A DNA stretch of 64,000 bases, from NCBI RefSeq assembly GCF_018221465.1, contig NZ_JAAIKR010000015.1, positions 62,001 through 126,000 of the forward strand, read 5' to 3'. Positions within the stretch are counted from its first letter, which is position 1. Every line of letters starts with the position of its first letter. Source of the stretch: Shewanella intestini (GTDB lineage: Bacteria > Pseudomonadota > Gammaproteobacteria > Enterobacterales > Shewanellaceae). The position numbers were made by a program, and so were the translations under genes. Shown here piece after piece: positions 8,095-17,690 of this stretch. The notes under the pieces are model-generated. The model ran no database searches, was not told the origin of the DNA, and saw nothing but the letters and a program-made list of their open reading frames with translations.

Positions 8095-8727
8095 TCATGC
8101 TAAATTATGATTTTGCAGTACAAATTGGCCTGTATTTGTCAAAATATAGATCTTGTTCTCATTTTGCATAACCAACCCAGCTTTCTTCAACTGACGTAAA
8201 TGGAAATTAAATTTAGTGTGATCTTCTACCCCAACAAGGCGGCACAAATCCATAAACTTAATCTTTTTGTGTTGGCCCAATTGCCTAAGCGTTTCTCTCC
8301 TTAAACTGTTTGCCAGAGCACCATACACTCTGTCAGGGTCGATATCAGTATTAGCTTTAAGCAATTGTTTTTCTTCGATACTACGTTTAAGGGTGATAAT
8401 TAACTCGGCGCGATTAAATGGCTTGGTTATCACACTATCAGCCCCTTTTTTCATCGCATCAACAGCAGTATCAACAGTAGCGTATGCCGTCACAATCACC
8501 ACTGCCATAAATGGATTAAGTTGACGCAAATTAGAAATCGCCTCGACACCTGTCATCCCAGCCATAAGTAGGTCTAATAGGGCGATATCATAATGTTGTT
8601 GCTCACAGGCATTAATTGCCAGTTCAGCACTCGCAACATCCGTCACTTGATAGCCTTCTATTTCTAGAATATCGACCATATTTCTGCGCAGTTCAATATC
8701 GTCTTCTGCAATCAGTACCTTAACCAT
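8095..8727 (-). CDS. Response regulator with ArsR-like winged-helix output
   Basis: A CheY-like receiver fills the first ~120 residues, with the acidic pair EDD, the phosphoacceptor Asp in ALLDLLMAG and the conserved T/K positions in TAYATVDTAV and ITKPF. The C-terminal ~80 residues look like an ArsR-type winged helix (ANSLRRETLRQLGQHKKIKF, then FNFHLRQLKKAGLV), which is less common than OmpR or NarL outputs. The chosen ATG has AAAGG eight bases upstream and overlaps the kinase stop by 8 nt; a GTG three codons earlier is possible. The kinase gene lies directly upstream and the octaheme cytochrome gene downstream. Confidence 0.88.
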   Translation of the reverse strand: MVKVLIAEDDIELRRNMVDILEIEGYQVTDVASAELAINACEQQHYDIALLDLLMAGMTGVEAISNLRQLNPFMAVVIVTAYATVDTAVDAMKKGADSVITKPFNRAELIITLKRSIEEKQLLKANTDIDPDRVYGALANSLRRETLRQLGQHKKIKFMDLCRLVGVEDHTKFNFHLRQLKKAGLVMQNENKIYILTNTGQFVLQNHNLA

Positions 8728-10126
8728 AGTGGTCACCTTTTAATTGGAAATTGATCACCGCTTGGGTTCCTTTACCTTGTTCACTATGAAGCTGTAACTC
8801 ACCATGATGACGCGCCACAATTTGCTCACAAATAGCCAACCCTAGCCCAGTGCCTTTGCCAATTGATTTAGTCGAATAAAATAATTCGTTAGCCCGTTGT
8901 AAGGTTTTCTCATCCATGCCGTGGCCGCTATCACTAACGGTTAACTGCACCACGTCATGACGCGCAAGCACCGTGATGTCAATTTGACTATGCGGCTCAC
9001 TGGCATCCATGGCGTTATTCAATAAGTTAATTAATAGCTCTTCAAGTTTCACTTTTTGACCGACTATTACCAGCGTTTTGGGGCATTGCACGACCAGCGA
9101 ATATGCCGCCAATTTATGGATCAGTATTTGCTTTGCGGAAGCAATCACTTCACAGATATTCACCTGTTCGGTATGACTGACATCTGTACGTGCATAAGTC
9201 AGTAACTCTTTACTTATCACTGCAGCACGGTCGATACCAAGTCTGGCTCGATTAAGGTAATCAAGTGCTCTAGGTTGTGCTGGCAACTGACGCTCAAGTA
9301 AATCTAAGGCCAATGTGGATGAGGCCAAAGGGTTGTTAATCTCATGGGCAACGCCCATTGCTAAATGGCCAATAGCTTTAAATTTATCGGCTTCAATTGC
9401 ACGTTTAAGCTTAGCTTCTGTGGCGGCTTCTTTCTCAATATCAAAAATCTTAAGTGCTTTAAATAAACTCACTAGCACAATCCCAGCGGCTAAGGTCCTT
9501 AGAACAGGCACACAAGAGTAATAAGTCGTAGGTACTAGCCCAGCTAATACCCCGTAAAGCATCAACCCCAAACCAGTGGCGATAAAATATTGCCCGTATT
9601 GATGGTTCTCTTTACGTAACTGCTGCCCATAAAGAGAAATGCCCACACCCGCTAAGGTTGCGCTGCCAAAACCTAATAACACTCGCGTGTAAGTCGTTAT
9701 TTCAGCAAAGCTGTCTGCCATTTCTAAGGTGCCGTGATAGAAAAGCCCTAAAATAAGGCTGTAAATCATCACCGTCAGCACGATTATGCTGCGACCAATT
9801 TGACCGCAAGGCTTGAGGACAATAGCAAACAACAACCAAGCAAAAATCATCAATCCAGTAAATGACAACGCTAATTTAATTAACCGCAACCATTGCACAA
9901 CATATTGATATTGAGGCGAAATATCATGACTAAACAAGATGATATAAAGCTCAGACCATTCATGAAAGGCATGAGAAAAACCAAACAAAGCTAATGCCCA
10001 TAACGTCGATGAAATGCGCAACTGACTGTGTTTAAAATGTCGAAATACCACCACACAGCCCATAGCAAAGAAAACCAGGCCGTAAAAAAGGTATATGTTA
10101 AAAATAATAAATACATCCACAACCAC
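8720..10126 (-). CDS. Membrane sensor histidine kinase
   Basis: The 468-residue protein has about seven predicted membrane helices in its first ~225 residues with no large periplasmic domain, so the signal is probably sensed in or near the membrane. The HisKA motif is GHLAMGVAHEINNPLASS (phosphoacceptor His). The ATPase carries an N box (LLINLLNNAMDAS), a G1 box (DSGHGMD) and a G2 box (GTGLGLAICEQI). It overlaps the response regulator gene, so the two are cotranscribed. The signal is not known; control of the neighbouring octaheme cytochrome is inferred from position. Confidence 0.9.
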   Translation of the reverse strand: MVVDVFIIFNIYLFYGLVFFAMGCVVVFRHFKHSQLRISSTLWALALFGFSHAFHEWSELYIILFSHDISPQYQYVVQWLRLIKLALSFTGLMIFAWLLFAIVLKPCGQIGRSIIVLTVMIYSLILGLFYHGTLEMADSFAEITTYTRVLLGFGSATLAGVGISLYGQQLRKENHQYGQYFIATGLGLMLYGVLAGLVPTTYYSCVPVLRTLAAGIVLVSLFKALKIFDIEKEAATEAKLKRAIEADKFKAIGHLAMGVAHEINNPLASSTLALDLLERQLPAQPRALDYLNRARLGIDRAAVISKELLTYARTDVSHTEQVNICEVIASAKQILIHKLAAYSLVVQCPKTLVIVGQKVKLEELLINLLNNAMDASEPHSQIDITVLARHDVVQLTVSDSGHGMDEKTLQRANELFYSTKSIGKGTGLGLAICEQIVARHHGELQLHSEQGKGTQAVINFQLKGDHYG

Positions 10127-10353
10127 ACATTAACATTCAACATAAATGAAAGAAGTGATCCAACAATCAATTGGCAGCTTATTTCAAAGCAATATTAAAG
10201 AGTTATGACACTCGTCAACTCGATACAGTAAGGCCTGCATTAGTGTTGGATAACCAATAAGCACATTTAAAGACACAAAAAGGACAAACAATGCCGACAA
10301 GTTGCACGTAAATAGAATGGTTTAGTGCGGCGTGCAATCCTAAACAGGCAACG
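10127..10353. other. Intergenic stretch upstream of the kinase gene
   Basis: This should contain the promoter of the two-component operon. I could not identify a convincing -35/-10 pair or repeat. Confidence 0.4.
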
Positions 10354-10395
10354 GATAAAAACAAAAAGCCACCTGTTGAACAAACAAGTGGCTTG
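10354..10395 (-). terminator. Rho-independent terminator of prlC
   Basis: On the minus strand the stem AAGCCAC/GTGGCTT (10388-10394 with 10366-10372) has extra inner pairing and is followed by a T-rich tail (TTTTTGTTTTT). Confidence 0.85.
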
Positions 10396-10446
10396 ATTAT
10401 TTATGCTGAGCAATCACGCAATGCGAATAGACCTAGCGATTAGCGC

Positions 10447-12486
10447 TTAGGCTGTAATACCGCTATGGCGTAGTAATGCATCGGTGTTTGGCTCGCGCCC
10501 CATAAAGCGTTTAAACAATGTCATAGGCTCTTCACTGCCACCCATTTCTAACACATGCTTTAAGAAACTCTGCCCAGTTTGTGGATTAAAAATTCCTTCG
10601 TCTTCAAAACGAGAAAATGCATCGGCCGACAGCACTTCTGCCCACTTGTAGCTGTAATAACCCGCAGCATAACCACCAGCAAAAATATGCGCAAAACCGT
10701 GTTGGAAACGGTTAAAACTTGGTGGCGTGAGTACTGCTATTTGACTACGCACTTCATCTAAAATACCTTGAACATCAGCGCCTTTAGCTGGGTCAAATTC
10801 ATGATGCATTCTAAAATCAAACAGTGAAAACTCAAGCTGGCGCAGCATCATCATGCCTGATTGGAAATTTTTTGCTGCCAACATTTTATCTAACAAGGCT
10901 TTGGGCAATGGCTCACCGGTTTCAAAGTGGCCTGAGATTTCAGCTAAAGCTTCTTCTTGCCAGCACCAGTTTTCCATAAATTGACTTGGTAGCTCTACGG
11001 CATCCCAAGGCACACCGCTAATACCTGACACACCGCCAACGTCCACTTTAGTTAACATGTGGTGAATACCATGGCCAAACTCGTGGAATAAGGTGGTTAC
11101 TTCATCATGGGTAAACAACGCAGGTTTACCATCAACTGGGCCATTGAAATTACAGGTTAAGTAAGCCACCGGTTGTTGTAACCCTGTTGAAGTAACTCGG
11201 CGACTACGGCATTCATCCATCCATGCCCCGCCGCGTTTACCTGTGCGGGCATAAAGGTCTAAATAAAAGCGTCCGCGCGGCACATTGTCGGCATCAAATA
11301 TCTGGAAAAAGCGCACATCGTCATGCCAAGTGTCAAAGCCACGTTCTTCTTCAATACGCAGGCCAAATAATCGCTTAACGGTATAAAACAAACCTGATAA
11401 TACTTTTTCTTCAGGGAAATAAGGACGTAAGATTTCTTGTGACACTTCATATTTATGTTGCTGAAGTTTTTCAGCATAAAAACTGAGATCCCATGAGGCC
11501 ATGTCATCGACATCAAAGTGGGTTTTAGCATAGTTTTTTAATTCGGCTAACTCGGCTTTCGCTTGCGCTTTAGAGCGTTGGCCTAACTCGTTTAAAAAAC
11601 CTAACACTTGCGCTGGATTTTCTGCCATTTTGGTTGCCAATGACTTATCGGCATAGCTATCAAAGCCTAAAAGATTAGCAAGTTCATGACGCAGTGCGAC
11701 AATTTCATTCATGTAATCGCTGTTATCAAATTCACCGGCATTTGGGCCTTGGTCTGACGCACGAGTCACAAATGCGCGGTAGCATTCTTCACGCAATGGA
11801 CGATTTTCGCTGTAGGTCATGACAGGCAGATACGACGGGAAGTCTAACGTAAATAGCCAACCGGTCTGTTCTTTAGCCTCTGCCATGGCTTTTGCCGCCG
11901 CAATAGCAGACTCAGGTAAACCGGCAAGTTCCGCCTCATCAGTAATGAGCTTGCTCCAAGCTTGAGTTGCATCAAGTAACTGGTTTGAAAAACCACTCGT
12001 GAGTTCAGATAAACGTTTAACGATTTCACCATAGCGCTGCTGTTGCTTGTCATCTAATCCAATGCCGGAGAGCTCAAAGTCGCGTAGACTTTGCGTAATG
12101 ACCATTTTTTGTGCTTGAGTTAACGAGGAATATTCAGGAGATTGTGCAATAGATTTAAATGCTTGGTACAAGCCCTGATGTTGACCGACAAAAGTGCCGT
12201 AGTCAGACAATAGTGGCAAACAAGCGTCATGGGCTTCACGCCATTGTTCATTACTGACCACTGCATTCATATGTGAAATTGGCGACCAGATTTTACTGAG
12301 CACGTCGTCAACATCATCAAGCGGCGCAATTAAGTTATCCCATGTGTAGTGGCTATTTTCAGCCAACAGCGTTTCAATGCTTTGACGGCAGTCGGCTATT
12401 GCTTTGTCAACCGCAGGAAGAATATGTTCAGGTTTAATCTGTGAAAACAACGGTAATTCGCTACCACTTAGCAATGGGTTAGTCAT
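10447..12486 (-). CDS. prlC: Oligopeptidase A (M3 family zinc metallopeptidase)
   Basis: PrlC/OpdA is a cytosolic zinc peptidase that degrades short peptides, including cleaved signal peptides. The 679 residues match the family. The zinc motif HEFGHGIHH (about residue 468) is intact, followed by the conserved ELPSQFMENWCW block with the third zinc-binding Glu, and the C-terminal FAHIFAGGYAAGYYSYKWAEVLSAD signature. It appears to be monocistronic with its own terminator. In E. coli it pairs with a downstream methyltransferase gene, which is absent here. Confidence 0.97.
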   Translation of the reverse strand: MTNPLLSGSELPLFSQIKPEHILPAVDKAIADCRQSIETLLAENSHYTWDNLIAPLDDVDDVLSKIWSPISHMNAVVSNEQWREAHDACLPLLSDYGTFVGQHQGLYQAFKSIAQSPEYSSLTQAQKMVITQSLRDFELSGIGLDDKQQQRYGEIVKRLSELTSGFSNQLLDATQAWSKLITDEAELAGLPESAIAAAKAMAEAKEQTGWLFTLDFPSYLPVMTYSENRPLREECYRAFVTRASDQGPNAGEFDNSDYMNEIVALRHELANLLGFDSYADKSLATKMAENPAQVLGFLNELGQRSKAQAKAELAELKNYAKTHFDVDDMASWDLSFYAEKLQQHKYEVSQEILRPYFPEEKVLSGLFYTVKRLFGLRIEEERGFDTWHDDVRFFQIFDADNVPRGRFYLDLYARTGKRGGAWMDECRSRRVTSTGLQQPVAYLTCNFNGPVDGKPALFTHDEVTTLFHEFGHGIHHMLTKVDVGGVSGISGVPWDAVELPSQFMENWCWQEEALAEISGHFETGEPLPKALLDKMLAAKNFQSGMMMLRQLEFSLFDFRMHHEFDPAKGADVQGILDEVRSQIAVLTPPSFNRFQHGFAHIFAGGYAAGYYSYKWAEVLSADAFSRFEDEGIFNPQTGQSFLKHVLEMGGSEEPMTLFKRFMGREPNTDALLRHSGITA

Positions 12487-12807
12487 TTTGATTCCTTGGG
12501 TGAATGCGCTTTTATAGACATAGAAATAGGGGTGTTTGTGTCACTTTTCAATCCTAACAGCATAAATAGCCCTAAATTAACGCTTCGATGCTAACAATCG
12601 TGTCTATTTCAGCAGGCACAAGCCGTTACTGGCAGTCCTTAGTGGCTAGGCTACACTTGAACACGCAAAAATAACTATCTGTTTAGCTTGCATATCCCAG
12701 TGAGGGCGGTAGCGGCTAAAAAATTAACGTTATTTGCTTAACACAATGACAAAGGGTGTCGTTGGTAAGCCGGCACAAAGCGGGCTTAAATGAAGCAAGG
12801 AGTGCTT
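12487..12807. other. Intergenic region between divergent prlC and secreted-protein gene
   Basis: The region holds both divergent promoters, not placed confidently. Two small hairpins precede the plus-strand gene: GACA/TGTC near 12748-12760, and TAAGCC (12766-12771) with GGCTTA (12783-12788). Confidence 0.35.
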
Positions 12808-13290
12808 ATGTTTATTAGTAGAGTCGTCATCTTAGCCAGCCTTTGGTTATCAGTATCACTGTGGGCTAATGACTATAGCCAGTTAACCGCAACCTCATCA
12901 AATGATGCGCAAAAACAACAAAAAACATTACCACTTGGTACTGCGACAGACGAGCACGGCAATGTGCTTGTGATCCCTGAAACAGAGCAAAGTGACTTGG
13001 AGTTTAATCCACAGCAATATTTAGCGTCCCCTCAGCGAGGGCGGACTAACACAACAACCCGCACCAAAAAGTCTATAACGCCAACATCACGTGTCGCCGA
13101 CAACCCAAGTTGCCGCTGGCTCAATCAACGCATTGATTATTTAACGGCCGCGATACCTAGCGCGAACCAACGAGACGTAAACCATTATCAAACTGAATTA
13201 ACCGTGCGTGAGCAAGAATTTAATTGCATGAAATGTGATGCCAAAGGGCCGTCTCAAGCCGACCATGCCCGCTGTCAGTATCGGCGTTAA
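12808..13290 (+). CDS. Small secreted protein of unknown function
   Basis: I do not recognise a characterised family. The 160-residue product has a clear signal peptide (FISRVVILASLWLSVSLWA) with likely cleavage after LWA. A polar Gln/Thr-rich middle follows, then a C-terminal segment with four cysteines (CRWL, CMKC, CQYRR) that could form disulfides. The start was set at 12808, where AAGGAG lies five bases upstream, rather than at the ATG at 12790, which has none. Its place between prlC and gor looks typical of Shewanella. Confidence 0.75.
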   Translation: MFISRVVILASLWLSVSLWANDYSQLTATSSNDAQKQQKTLPLGTATDEHGNVLVIPETEQSDLEFNPQQYLASPQRGRTNTTTRTKKSITPTSRVADNPSCRWLNQRIDYLTAAIPSANQRDVNHYQTELTVREQEFNCMKCDAKGPSQADHARCQYRR

Positions 13291-13408
13291 CTTATCTGTG
13301 AAATGTTAGGCGAAGAGTCTAGCTTGATAGCAGATAGATCCCTACAATGAGGATAATTTTGAATACACACAGTTTTTAAAGACCAATGTTTTAATAGCGG
13401 AGATGAAC

Positions 13409-14764
13409 ATGGCTCAACATTTTGATTATATCGCCCTTGGCGCAGGCAGCGGCGGCATTGCATCAGCAAACCGAGCAGCAATGCGCGGTGCAAAAGTTTT
13501 AATTATTGAAGCGCAACATGTCGGTGGCACCTGCGTTAACGTGGGTTGTGTACCGAAAAAAGTCATGTGGTATGGCGCTCATGTTGCTGAAGCCATGAAG
13601 CTATACGCTAAAGATTATGGTTTTGACGTTACCATTAATCAATTCGACTGGAATACATTAGTTAATAACCGTGAAGCCTATATTGAGCGTATTCACCAAG
13701 CTTATGGCCGTGGTTTTGCCAGCAATAACGTTACCCTAATTAACGGTTTTGGTCAGTTTGTTAATAACAACACCATTGAGGTGAATGGTGAACAATACAC
13801 CGCTGACCACATATTAGTGGCAACAGGTGGCGCACCGACTCTTCCAGACATTCCTGGTGCAGAGTATGGTATTGATTCAAATGGCTTCTTTGAGCTACGT
13901 GAACAACCTAAACGTGTTGCCGTAGTGGGCGCAGGTTACATTGCGGTTGAGCTTGCAGGTGTATTACACGCACTGGGCAGTGACACCCATTTATTAGTAC
14001 GTAAACATGCGCCACTACGTAATTTTGATCCCATGTTAACCGATGCCTTAGTTGAAGCCATGGCCACCGACGGCCCGACACTTCACCCCCAAAGCACGCC
14101 TAAGCAAGTCGTGAAAAATGCTGACAATAGCTTAACTGTTGAATTAGAAAACGGTCAGAGCCTAACCGTGGACACCCTTATTTGGGCAATTGGGCGCTCA
14201 CCTGCTACAGGCAATATTGGTCTAGAAAACACCGATGTCACCTTAGATAACAAAGGCTATGTCATTACTGACGAGCAGCAAAACACCACCGCAAAAGGCA
14301 TTTATTGTGTCGGTGATATTATGCAAGGCGGCGTTGAGTTAACCCCTGTTGCAGTTAAAGCTGGTCGATTATTGTCAGAGCGTTTATTTGGTGACATGCC
14401 TGATGCCAAAATGGATTACAGCTTAATTCCAACCGTGGTATTTAGCCACCCGGCGATTGGCACAATGGGGTTAACTGAACCAGAAGCTGTTGCTCAATAC
14501 GGCGAAGCTAACGTGAAAGTATATACCTCTGGATTCACCTCAATGTATACCGCGGTTACGGCGCATCGCCAAGCCTGCAAAATGAAGTTAATTTGCGCTG
14601 GTGACAACGAAGTGGTTGTGGGTATTCACGGCATTGGCTTTGGTATGGATGAAATCTTACAAGGCTTTGGTGTGGCAATGAAAATGGGGGCGACAAAAGC
14701 GCAGTTTGACGCCGTAGTGGCCATTCATCCAACCGGTGCAGAGGAATTTGTTACGTTAAGATAA
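13409..14764 (+). CDS. gor: Glutathione-disulfide reductase
   Basis: Gor reduces oxidised glutathione with NADPH and FAD in the cytosol. The 451-residue protein has an N-terminal FAD motif ([10 protein letters not shown]), the redox disulfide in [13 protein letters not shown], a second Rossmann motif ([17 protein letters not shown]), the FAD-binding GIYCVGDI and the C-terminal catalytic HPTGAEE. Absence of lipoamide-dehydrogenase hallmarks and the [10 protein letters not shown] form identify Gor. The chosen ATG has GGAG six bases upstream; an ATG two codons earlier abuts the GGAG and is unlikely. It is followed by a strong terminator. Confidence 0.96.
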   Translation: MAQHFDYIALGAGSGGIASANRAAMRGAKVLIIEAQHVGGTCVNVGCVPKKVMWYGAHVAEAMKLYAKDYGFDVTINQFDWNTLVNNREAYIERIHQAYGRGFASNNVTLINGFGQFVNNNTIEVNGEQYTADHILVATGGAPTLPDIPGAEYGIDSNGFFELREQPKRVAVVGAGYIAVELAGVLHALGSDTHLLVRKHAPLRNFDPMLTDALVEAMATDGPTLHPQSTPKQVVKNADNSLTVELENGQSLTVDTLIWAIGRSPATGNIGLENTDVTLDNKGYVITDEQQNTTAKGIYCVGDIMQGGVELTPVAVKAGRLLSERLFGDMPDAKMDYSLIPTVVFSHPAIGTMGLTEPEAVAQYGEANVKVYTSGFTSMYTAVTAHRQACKMKLICAGDNEVVVGIHGIGFGMDEILQGFGVAMKMGATKAQFDAVVAIHPTGAEEFVTLR

Positions 14765-14799
14765 TTGACGTAAATGCCTGAGCACATATTTGATATTTG

Positions 14800-14834
14800 A
14801 AACGGGTGACATGCTAAATGTCACCCGTTTTTTT
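14800..14834 (+). terminator. Rho-independent terminator of gor
   Basis: A perfect 13-bp stem (14800-14812 with 14818-14830), 5-nt loop and seven-T run. Confidence 0.95.
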
Positions 14835-14861
14835 AATGATATTAGCTGCCATTTTGAATAC

Positions 14862-14897
14862 AAAAAAGAGCGCCACAATACATTGTGATGCTCTTTT
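14862..14897 (-). terminator. Rho-independent terminator of the TM2 gene
   Basis: GAGC..CACAAT pairs with ATTGTG..GCTC, with A and T runs on both sides, so it can act in both directions. Confidence 0.9.
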
Positions 14898-14922
14898 TCG
14901 ATTCGTTGATTGAGTATGGCCG

Positions 14923-15261
14923 TTATTGCAAAGAAACTCTGCGAGCATAGCGTTGCTCAAAGCTAAATGCGCTCATTTTCATCGTGTTAAAGGAATCAAT
15001 CCAGCCCATCACCATCGGTACTAATGTCCAGCTAAACAGTAAATATAACCAACCTTTTGAATGTTGGCCTAAATAGAACTTATGTGCACCAAACACCCCT
15101 AACACCACGCCAAACCACACGGCAAGCTTTTGATTGCGATTACGGATGTGAGGGTCCATTCCTGAAAGAGCATCCAGGCCAATTGCCGTATCACATTCAG
15201 TACAAGTGCAAGACGAGGTGTGGATATGATGGCTACATTGTGGGCATGTTTGTGTGTGCAT
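14923..15261 (-). CDS. TM2 domain membrane protein with N-terminal zinc ribbon
   Basis: The 112-residue protein begins with paired cysteines (CPQC, and CTCTEC after a His-rich spacer) that could bind zinc. A TM2 domain follows: two membrane helices joined by a short turn, with GVFGAHKFYLGQHSKGWLYL as its signature and a conserved D in GWIDSF. TM2 proteins are widespread, small and poorly understood. The gene is monocistronic with its own terminator. No function can be assigned from context. Confidence 0.85.
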   Translation of the reverse strand: MHTQTCPQCSHHIHTSSCTCTECDTAIGLDALSGMDPHIRNRNQKLAVWFGVVLGVFGAHKFYLGQHSKGWLYLLFSWTLVPMVMGWIDSFNTMKMSAFSFEQRYARRVSLQ

Positions 15262-15443
15262 TTATACTCCAACAGTCAATTCTTTAATTCACTCATTATG
15301 TGTACAGCTGTAGTATGAATACTATAAATCTGGTTCACAAAATGAAAATAAACATCACCTGGTAACACGCCACTTTCTTGCAAAAAAAATTAATTGGTAA
15401 GCAAAAGCTGTTATTTTTATTGCATTTTGATAACATCCCCTGC

Positions 15444-15504
15444 TGAGGACGACCTCAACAATAATGAGCAAGTATTATTATTGCCTACACACGGGGACGG
15501 CCCC
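15444..15504 (+). other. Three consecutive small hairpins in a 5' leader
   Basis: TGAGG-acga-CCTCA (15444-15457), CAATAAT/ATTATTG (15459-15483) and GGGG-acgg-CCCC (15493-15504) follow one another just upstream of the His-rich protein gene. They may form a structured leader RNA. No known riboswitch class was recognised. Confidence 0.4.
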
Positions 15505-15531
15505 TTCTGCCACATCAGATAGGAGCCTTTT

Positions 15532-16329
15532 ATGCCTCGTTTATTGCGTTTTTACCTGCGCTTATTACCGCTAATATTCACCAGCTTAATGTTGGTATCG
15601 CCTTCTTTGAATGCCACTTCAGGACATTCCCATCATCTTGAGGTTTCATCACCTTTAGAGCATAGTCACGTTAACGTTTCTCCCGCGTTACCGAAAAGCG
15701 TTGGCTTACATGGTATGTTATTATTTGGCAGTAAAGATGCCATTTTTGCCTCACACTTACCCATGTTTCACCCACCTCATAATGCCCAAGTGGTTTTTGA
15801 ACTAACATTTAACGATACCCATATTCAACAACGTATACAGCAGCAATTTGCAACGTTATCAGCGACCCCGATTTGGACAATTGTGCCGCAGCCATTTGAC
15901 CTTGCAAGATTAGCCCCTAATGCAGAAAAGCCATTAACCCAATTAACGGTCGATATTTTTGAAGGCCACTTTGAGCGTGGAGGTAAGCGGATTTATCAGC
16001 ATGCTGTTATTGAGGTAAAACACATGCTGTTGTTTAACCCATTGTCGATAGAAACCAAACAACCAGCTAAAACATTTGCCACATATATCGCTATTGGACA
16101 GCAAAATAATGATGAGACGCAGTTCTTAATCAAACTGTTATCGACCAGACCCGATGCAGATCAACTAATCAAACTCTCTCATATTCGCTCTGCTTTGCCC
16201 TCAACATTTACCTTACCGCTACACGGCCAATTGTCTGCGCCGGTTGAGCAAATTCAGCAGCACATAAATGAGCAAGCCCCACAGGTTATCGCAACCCCAC
16301 TGTATTTAGAAATAAATGAGTTACGCTAA
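15532..16329 (+). CDS. Exported protein of unknown function with His-rich N terminus
   Basis: No family was recognised. The 265-residue protein has a signal peptide (about residues 1-28, ending SLNATS). The mature N terminus is rich in histidine (GHSHHLEVSSPLEHSH), which could bind a metal. The rest is predicted mixed alpha/beta with no membrane segment, so it is probably periplasmic. AGGAG precedes the ATG. Its stop codon overlaps the next start (TAATG), so it is translationally coupled to the amidotransferase gene. Confidence 0.7.
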   Translation: MPRLLRFYLRLLPLIFTSLMLVSPSLNATSGHSHHLEVSSPLEHSHVNVSPALPKSVGLHGMLLFGSKDAIFASHLPMFHPPHNAQVVFELTFNDTHIQQRIQQQFATLSATPIWTIVPQPFDLARLAPNAEKPLTQLTVDIFEGHFERGGKRIYQHAVIEVKHMLLFNPLSIETKQPAKTFATYIAIGQQNNDETQFLIKLLSTRPDADQLIKLSHIRSALPSTFTLPLHGQLSAPVEQIQQHINEQAPQVIATPLYLEINELR

Positions 16330-17045
16330 TGGCAATGAATATTTTGGTATTACAGCATCATCACGCTGAAGGCCCAGGGCGCATTACACACTGGGCAAAA
16401 CAACATGCAATTACGTTAACAGTGGTCATGGCTGAGCCCTTTTTTAATGCATCCATTGCCGATGCTCAGGCGCTTACTTCACCACAAACTAGCATTGCGG
16501 CGTTGACAACAAGCTTGCAATCATTTGATGCGATAATTGTGTTAGGTGGGCCGATGCATGTTGGAGCTGGGGATAAGTGGTTGCAGTATGAACGGCAATT
16601 TATTGGTCTGGCTTTAGCGAGCAACGTGCCCATATTAGGCATTTGTCTTGGGGCGCAGTTATTGGCCGCAGAGTTAGGCGCGAAGATAAGCCCGCTTGAA
16701 CAAGCAGAGCTTGGTTGGCAGCAGATTACGTTTCATACCAATAATGATAATCAACCTTCAGGCACATCAACACTGTTGGTATTACAGTGGCATGAACAGG
16801 GGTTTTACTTTAATGATAATCACATCACGATTGAGGCTAGCTCTTCATTATGTGAGCAACAAATATTCAGTGGTAAACGCTTTTTAGGGCTGCAATTTCA
16901 CCCTGAATGGGACTTAGTTCAAATAGGAAAATTAAAACAAGCCTTTGGCACTGCTTGTCCATTTGATTTAATGTCTAAAGCAAGCGCGCAGGCCGAAATA
17001 GAAGAGTGGTTTTTTCAGCGGTTAAGCCAATTGTTTTTGCAGTAA
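16329..17045 (+). CDS. Class I glutamine amidotransferase-like protein
   Basis: The 238-residue protein has a stand-alone class I glutamine amidotransferase fold. The nucleophile elbow is GICLGAQLLA (catalytic Cys), the oxyanion region is IIVLGGPMHVG, and the His-Glu pair lies in LQFHPEWD. It resembles the GMP synthase-like GATase1 proteins in COG0518. No synthetase partner is nearby, so hydrolysis of glutamine or a gamma-glutamyl compound is only an inference. The start overlaps the upstream stop by one base; a second ATG two codons later is equally possible. Confidence 0.85.
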   Translation: MAMNILVLQHHHAEGPGRITHWAKQHAITLTVVMAEPFFNASIADAQALTSPQTSIAALTTSLQSFDAIIVLGGPMHVGAGDKWLQYERQFIGLALASNVPILGICLGAQLLAAELGAKISPLEQAELGWQQITFHTNNDNQPSGTSTLLVLQWHEQGFYFNDNHITIEASSSLCEQQIFSGKRFLGLQFHPEWDLVQIGKLKQAFGTACPFDLMSKASAQAEIEEWFFQRLSQLFLQ

Positions 17046-17075
17046 GGGGTTGAGGGGGAACGCTCAGGATTATAC

Positions 17076-17306
17076 CTAGACACTGACATGTGCACTTTGA
17101 GCGCAATGAGTCAACGTCCACTCACCCGCCAAGCTAATTGACTGAGTTTGCATTTGCGTTAAACGCGCAAGCATCGCGGTCACTGTTAACGGGTATTGAT
17201 TTCCCTCTATGCTATGCCAAATAATCGAACCGCTAACAGCAAGGCCCGATGTAGCAAGAGCCGCCTTTAAAATCGACCAGCGACGTTTATTCATTGAAAT
17301 ATCCAT
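17076..17306 (-). pseudogene. Truncated DUF1569-like remnant
   Basis: The 76-codon frame has a Tat-like signal region (NKRRWSILKAALATSGLAV), then a segment ending GEWTLTHCAQSAHVSV. This resembles the N-terminal part of DUF1569 proteins (a helix and then GEW-TL-x-HCAQS), normally far longer. The frame stops shortly after this motif and only 30 bp remain before the next gene, so the rest of the domain is missing. It lies 53 bp downstream of the ArsR gene on the same strand. The assignment is by eye and moderate. Confidence 0.5.
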
Positions 17307-17359
17307 CCCATCTTTCTAGACGACCGTTCTATTAAATCGATTTCAATGCAATAATCGCT

Positions 17360-17665
17360 CTATGACGACGCATATTCTTGCTCATCAATGCAGCATTCAT
17401 CTTGCAAGAAATCAATAACGGTTTGCAGCTGGTCATATTCCGCCACACAATATAATGTGCGCCCTTCACGTCGTTGGGATAACAAACCTGCCGATGACAA
17501 ACTACTGATATGATGTGACAAGGTGGAGCCTGGTATCGCGAGTTTTTCTTGTAACCCTCCCACAGGAATGCCTTTTTTACCCGCACGAACAATTGATTTG
17601 TAAATCGATAAGCGTGTTGGGTGCCCCAACTCTTTTAATGCTTTAGCAACGCCATCAGTGTCCAT
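17360..17665 (-). CDS. ArsR family winged-helix transcriptional regulator
   Basis: The 101-residue protein has the ArsR/SmtB fold: KELGHPTRLSIYKSIV at the start, a recognition helix in PGSTLSHHISSLSSAGLL and a wing RREGRTLYCVA. The classic ELCVCDL metal site of ArsR is absent, but a C-terminal DECCIDE pair could bind a thiophilic ligand. Its promoter shares a TTTCGA..GAAT element with two sites around the ArsP-like permease promoter 2.6 kb away, which suggests it represses both. Confidence 0.9.
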   Translation of the reverse strand: MDTDGVAKALKELGHPTRLSIYKSIVRAGKKGIPVGGLQEKLAIPGSTLSHHISSLSSAGLLSQRREGRTLYCVAEYDQLQTVIDFLQDECCIDEQEYASS

Positions 17666-17690
17666 ATTATTCCCCTAAGGTTAATCTATA

